From Seriola aureovittata (taxonomy: Eukaryota; Chordata; Actinopteri; Carangiformes; Carangidae), in NCBI RefSeq assembly GCF_021018895.1, contig NC_079383.1, positions 22,876,853 through 22,940,852 of the forward strand: a stretch of 64,000 bases of DNA, written 5' to 3'. How positions within the stretch are numbered: the stretch's first letter is position 1; each line of letters starts with the position of its first letter. Made by a program: the position numbers and the translations under genes. The notes beneath the pieces are model-generated. The model had not been told where the DNA came from. It worked only from the letters and a program-made list of their open reading frames with translations, and did not search any database. Shown here piece after piece: positions 59,701-64,000 of the stretch.

Positions 59701-60531
59701 CTCAAACCATCCATCAATTGACAGAAAATTAAATGGCAACTTCTTTAATTATTGTTTATTTTTTTATTTAAGATTTCCTGGTTCCAGCTTCTCAAATGTG
59801 AGAATCTGCTGCTTTTCCTTTCTAAAAGTTCAAATATTTTTATTCATGATAACAGTTCTGAGGTTTGGACTATTGGGTGGACAAACAGAGACTGAAGGTG
59901 TCACCTTGGACTTGGGTATAATTGTGCGGCATTTATCACAACTGAAATAATCATCAGTTGCCTTTATATAAAAGAGTTGGAAACGAGCTGCAGCTCAGGC
60001 GGCTACAGCATTAAAGCGCTGCTCAAGCATCAACGTGTGAGTGATAACTAAACGATAAACTAGTATCGCAATCACAGGTGACATTTTTCTCCTTTTTTTT
60101 ACTGTAGCAGACACAAAACATGACATTTCATTTCTTTTGGACTTTTGTCATTAGATCTCTGTTTAAAAGTGATTGTTGATTATTAACAAAGTCTTTTCCC
60201 TGGTTTTCTTCCAGGTCCAAGAAGGGAAACTGTACATTGGAGCGTCCCAGCAGAGGACAGCCTCCCAGCAGAGGACAGGCTGCTCTTAGTTCGGACACAG
60301 TTCATCAACAGAGTGTCTGAAGCTGTTCTAAACCAGCTTCTGGATAAACTTCTGGAGCGTGGTGTTGTGACTGATGATGAAATGCAGTCAGCCAGAACAA
60401 AAACAAGAGCAGAAAAAGCACGAGACGTGATCGACACTGTGCGAAGAAAGGGAACTGAAGCCAGCTCGGTTCTGATCGCTGCTCTCTATGAGGTGGATCA
60501 ATGTCTCTCCAGAGTGCTCACATTAAGATGA
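47754..60531 (+). CDS. nlrp1: NLRP1-like inflammasome sensor: RING, FISNA-NACHT, LRR, FIIND, CARD (complete)
   Basis: Seventeen coding exons: 47754-47878, 48135-48370, 48601-50374, 51069-51242, 51652-51825, 53139-53315, 54418-54594, 54741-54914, 55572-55612, 56182-56250, 56541-56620, 56930-56976, 57152-57366, 58161-58438, 59077-59190, 59303-59444, 60215-60531. They total 4314 bases, 1437 codons plus stop, with all phases matching. Domains by residue: acidic N-terminus; C3HC4 RING 58-100 (CALC, CGH, CRQC, CPQC all present); FISNA, about 130-200; NACHT with Walker A GVAGVGKT about 212-219 and Walker [11 protein letters not shown] about 283; helical region to 711; five LRR exons 712-1003; acidic linker 1004-1082; FIIND (ZU5-like, about 1083-1192, UPA, about 1193-1333); CARD about 1353-1437. 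NLRP1 senses danger in the cytosol and releases UPA-CARD to activate caspase-1-type proteases. The FIIND keeps His1166 and Ser1193 at the spacing of the human autoprocessing site, but the residue before the Ser is Leu rather than Phe. The symbol reflects architecture; one-to-one orthology is not proven. The N-terminal RING is the odd feature. Confidence 0.88.
51869..53130. repeat. Possible dispersed repeat in an NLR intron
   Basis: The intron between LRR exons 2 and 3 begins with GAGGACCTATTATGCTTTTC, a phrase that marks an interspersed repeat in many fish genomes. The rest shows no exon. Class unknown. Confidence 0.35.
57755..57845 (-). repeat. Dispersed teleost repeat fragment
   Basis: Contains AAGTCATGAGGATTTATCAT and CTGGGGATCATGAATAT, related to the 14815-15050 copy. 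It lies in the intron that splits the FIIND. Confidence 0.4.
58780..58875 (+). mobile_element. Degenerate tRNA-like SINE head
   Basis: CTAACTCAGCTGGTACA resembles a polymerase III A box, with GATTTGATTCTTG as a decayed B box about 55 bp on. No clear tail. It lies in a FIIND-region intron. Confidence 0.3.
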
Positions 60532-60771
60532 AGCAAAATCCAGAAACTGCAAAGTGACTCTCGCATTACTTTTTGTTAAAGTTTTTAATAAGTGGACTTC
60601 GACTCTGAAAGTGATTCGCTCCAGTTTGGAAAAAGGCCTCACACTGTGATCCAACAATCTTACAATCGCTCCATATTCCATAGAACCCAGAGAGTCCTTC
60701 AGTAACACTCAGTGCTGCTCTGGAAGTATTTCCTCAAAGACTCCTAACATTTGGATGAAAAGTTCTTACAA

Positions 60772-60777
60772 AATAAA
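60772..60777 (+). terminator. Polyadenylation signal of the NLRP1-like gene
   Basis: AATAAA 241 bp after the stop codon. Confidence 0.5.
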
Positions 60778-61339
60778 ATAAGGTTTTTAACCACTTTCTG
60801 TAGCTGTATTTCCAGAAGCAGGTTTTATTGTTGACATAAACCCCTCCTCTTTGAAAAAAGAAACAGAGACAAAATATTCACACCTTATTGTGTATGAAAA
60901 TATAAAATATTTGACGATGATACATCTTTAAACCTTGATTCACATTGTACAAATTAAAAAGAGATTCGTCCATTTCGGCTTCCATTCTTGTTTTGATTAT
61001 GAAAAAGTTGCAGCTGAGGGAAAGATTTAAAATCTTTGTTATGGAGCAACAGACAGAATCATTTTTCATCTAGATGATCATAAGACTCTTTAAGGATTCT
61101 GGAAATACTTTGATTACAGCACCAAGTGTCATGGGGTCTAATGTGGGAGCTGCCACACCAGGCTGTTACAGACCAAGTGATGATAGTTTGAATGACGGCT
61201 GTATAAACTGAAGAACAGCTGTTTCACTTTCACTGTTTTGGTGATGTAGTTAAAACTCACACGTGACTGAATGTGTGATGGTTCCCCTGAGGTGTGTGTG
61301 AGAGTTTGAGTGTTGGGTGGGGCGCTGTGTCTGAAGGCT

Positions 61340-61545
61340 TCTGGATGTGATTGTGGTGGCACTGAGGGACTGTGGGTTTCCTGCTCCCACTAACTGCTGC
61401 TCCTTATTGGATATGAGAGCTATTGTGTCATCAATGGACTTCAGGATGTTTAACTGATCTGTGATTGGATGTGACAGTGTTTGTGTAAAGGAGAAGAGTC
61501 AGGGGGACAGGACACAGCCCTGGGGGGCTTCTCCTATAATAATGA
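61340..61545 (-). mobile_element. LINE reverse-transcriptase relic
   Basis: Read on the minus strand, about 61530-61390 gives APQGCVLSP, then a stop, then LNILKSIDDTIALI. These match the PQG(C)VLSP and YADD-region blocks of L2/Rex-like non-LTR retrotransposons, with the YADD motif changed to SIDD. It is broken by at least one stop, truncated at both ends and clearly inactive. It sits between the two NLR genes. Confidence 0.65.
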
Positions 61546-61680
61546 TAATAATTGTTATTTATATAGTTTATCGTATACATCTTCTGCAAAAAGCAGTTAA
61601 ATTGAATTCAAAAGCAAATGTCATCATTTTTACAAGACTGATAAACGGTCAACTAATCGAAACAACTTCTAGGTGGTAAA

Positions 61681-61681
<1 letters not shown>

Positions 61682-61719
<38 letters not shown>
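61682..61719. repeat. (CA)n microsatellite
   Basis: Immediately upstream of the second NLR copy. Confidence 0.95.
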
Positions 61720-61720
<1 letters not shown>

Positions 61721-61774
61721 ACACCCACACCCAGAGGCAGACTCGTGATTTACTGAAGCGGAGAGGAACTGAAA

Positions 61775-61847
61775 GTGTTCAGTCAGTTAGTTCAGACTCC
61801 AGATTTTAACGGCACAGAAAAGAAAGGGAAACTGAAGGCAGACTCAG
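61775..61847 (+). other. Non-coding first exon of the second NLR gene
   Basis: Homologous to 47270-47362 and ending at a GTGAGT donor. GGAACTGAAAGTG at about 61764-61776 is one mismatch from an interferon-stimulated response element. Confidence 0.45.
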
Positions 61848-62087
61848 GTGAGTGTTAAACATTATTATAATATATATAAGTGTCAGTTTCCCCCCCGTGG
61901 AGGGAAGGAGAGTCGGATTGAACTGTCCTCACAAAGACACAGAGAACAGGAGATGATATGAGGTGTGGTACTCCGTGTTCTCTGTCGAAGTTTGATTCAT
62001 CTGTGGACAACGTGTGATGAGCTGAATATTACACCTGAAACTACAACTGACCCAATTAGGAGTGCTGCCTGGTTTTGTTGTTCTGTA

Positions 62088-62088
<1 letters not shown>

Positions 62089-62121
<33 letters not shown>
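62089..62121. repeat. (TG)n microsatellite in the second NLR gene
   Basis: This array replaces unique sequence at the matching place in the first copy (about 47655), close to where high similarity between the copies begins. Confidence 0.9.
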
Positions 62122-62125
<4 letters not shown>

Positions 62126-62200
62126 TCTTGTGGTTCTTGTGTTTGTGAGCTCACAGTCAGTGTTAGTGGTTTCCCTTTCAGACTGACTGAAGTCCAGAGG

Positions 62201-63806
62201 ATGAGTGATTGGGTGGAGGAAGACGAGGACCGACCAGAGTCCTCAGGATCCATTTCTTTCAACACCGACTGGTTCAAAGACGATCCTTCAGTCCTCGGTA
62301 ATAAACCTGGATCTTTAGCTGCAAGGTAAGAGAACTACTACAAACTTCTTCATGTTTTCAACAGCATTTTGTGTCTGTTGATTGATGACAGGAAATGAAT
62401 AACTTTCAGCAACATTATCACCAATGCTGCAGCTCCCCAGCGACAGAAGCTTCTATCGATTAGAAAATACTCGATTTATGGCTTGTGACTTGCTATTTAA
62501 TTATCTAGGCAGTGTTGTTAAAAATAATCTGTGAAAGTTTTTTATTATTTATTTAAAAAGAAATCTGTTCATGTCCACAGAGGGAGGAAGAGGAGTGATG
62601 TCTCTGTGGAGGAGCAGCTGTCCAGCTGTGCTCTGTGTCAGGACGTCCTGAAGGATCCAGTCTCTACCAGCTGTGGACACTGGTTCTGCAGACAGTGCAT
62701 CACCTCATACTGGGACCAGTCTGGTTCTTCAGGAGACTTCTCCTGTCCCCAGTGTGGACAAAGACCCAGAACAAGACCTGGACTGCAGACAGCCAGTCAG
62801 ACCAGCACTGAACAAAGTGAGACTGAACATCTGTATGATGATGTCATCATTTCTGAAACCAGGACCTGTTGTTTTATACAGAGTCATTTGTTGCATCACA
62901 CAGCATCAACCTTTAAGATGATTATAAATACCACAACATTAAAAACCTTTTCTTTATTTGTCTTTAGTTTTTCTGCAGCTGATGAAAATAATCATCAGAT
63001 TCTCAGATTCTGTTTCTTCAGTCTGACGTTGTCTCTTCTCTTTCAGCAGATAGTGGTCTGCAGGAGGTTTTACATCAACATAAGATCAGTCTGAGGAGCA
63101 GATGTGAACATGTGACTGAAGGAACTGATGGAACAGGAAGTGGACTCTCACAGACTCACTGTGACGTTGGGACCTCAGCTCTGAAGTCCAACCCCTCCCA
63201 CCTGAGAGAACTGAACCTAAGTGGAAAGAAGCTGCAGGATCCAGATGTGAAGCAGCTGTGTGGTTTTCTGGAGAGTCCAGACTGTCGACTGGAGACTCTG
63301 AGGTAGGTTCACTGACTGGAGCTGTTGGTCTTTTTTGTATATTGTCATTTCTGGTTCACATTTCAGGATTTGTCTGAGCACAAACCTGAAGAATTTTTTT
63401 TTTCTCAGAAATGATCTGTCTTTCCACATGGCTGTGGTGTAGTAAAAAAGTACTGATGGGTCAGAACATGCTGGTGTTAGATGGTGTCTTGTTTTGCTCT
63501 CTTTCATTGTATTTTGTTTGTATGTGTTCATACTGGCACTGCAGTATAAAACGTTTGTGCATTTGATTTGTCTCTTGAGCCAATAAAAATATAATAACAA
63601 AAACGATTGACATGATTTTATTCTTTATTCAGATTGGGTCGCTGCAGTTTGTCGAAGATCAGCTGTTCTTCTCTGACCTCAGCTCTGAAGTCCAACCCCT
63701 CCCACCTGAGAGAACTGGACCTGAGAGTAAACAACCTGCAGGATTCAGGAGTGAAGCAGCTGTGTGGTTTTCTGGAGAGTCCAGACTGTGGACTGGAGAC
63801 TCTGAG
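62201..63806 (+). CDS. RING-LRR NLR paralogue lacking NACHT (5' part; continues past window end)
   Basis: Coding exons: 62201-62325, 62581-62816, 63047-63302, 63633-63806, with consistent phases. The first two exons match the upstream gene at about 97-98% and keep a complete C3HC4 RING. The third begins as the FISNA-NACHT exon does. After EGTDGTGSG it switches, in frame, to [20 protein letters not shown], an LRR exon, so roughly 2.4 kb covering most of the FISNA, the NACHT and one intron is missing relative to copy one. The fourth exon is a second LRR. No stop interrupts the frame. The remainder, which might include FIIND-CARD, is outside the window. It may encode a RING-LRR protein without nucleotide binding, or be an early pseudogene; the intact frame and splice sites slightly favour a working gene. 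Confidence 0.75.
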
Positions 63807-64000
63807 GTCAAACTCACCTGCTTCTCAGGGCTTGTTTTCACAGATGACAAAAATTAAAACTTTTTTTCAACATAATATATTTTTTTTCACCCTCTGTTCA
63901 GGGCTTCTGTAAATGACAGAATAATCAATAAGTAAATTCATTTTTATTGCTGCCCCAATTTTTTTTGTTGCACCGTTCCATCACATGGAAATAATTTTGC

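Noticed and set aside
62531..63094. Unspliced 187-codon ORF running past the RING exon (and its twin at 48160-48648)
   Set aside because: Reads through the GTGAGA donor into the intron; splicing to the next exon restores the NLR frame.

Overview
The window looks like nuclear DNA of a ray-finned fish, probably a percomorph (inference). The basis is multi-exon vertebrate genes with GT-AG introns, very dense CA/TG microsatellites, tRNA-derived SINE and LINE remnants, and a fish-type NLR gene with a FISNA-NACHT exon and leucine-rich-repeat exons of about 58 codons. Most long uninterrupted ORFs are shadows of repeats or of real exons; the genes below were assembled exon by exon from splice sites, reading phase and protein families I recognise.

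Layout, left to right. (1) 839-18451, minus strand: first four coding exons of a FAM69/DIPK1-family gene, probably dipk1c. It runs off the left edge and has a 16.8-kb first intron packed with microsatellites and old dispersed repeats. (2) 18452-28081: intergenic, microsatellite-rich, with a homopurine tract of nearly 700 bp at 24028-24700. (3) 28082-36520, minus strand: tubb6 (beta-tubulin), complete in six coding exons, whose 3' end has been tandemly duplicated as a 1952-bp unit. The outer copy is a headless terminal exon. (4) 37767-39493, minus strand: cidea, five exons, CIDE-N plus CIDE-C. (5) 40908-45133, plus strand: hus1, eight exons, the 9-1-1 checkpoint clamp subunit. (6) 45134-47270: intergenic with a 12-bp minisatellite and a tRNA-derived SINE. 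(7) 47270-60777, plus strand: a complete NLRP1-like inflammasome sensor whose 17 coding exons join in one frame to give 1437 codons: RING, FISNA-NACHT, five LRR exons, FIIND, CARD. (8) 61340-61545: LINE reverse-transcriptase relic. (9) 61775-64000, plus strand: a second, very recent copy of the NLR gene, cut by the window edge, in which the NACHT region has been removed in frame so that the FISNA start is fused directly to an LRR.

cidea, tubb6 and (if correctly assigned) dipk1c all lie on chromosome 18 in human, which supports these three calls; hus1 and the NLR cluster are additions in this lineage. The most interesting locus is the NLR pair. A ubiquitin-ligase-type RING sits on the N-terminal side of a FIIND-CARD sensor, a class activated in mammals by degradation of the N-terminal fragment. 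Next to it is a sister gene that keeps the RING but has lost the NACHT.
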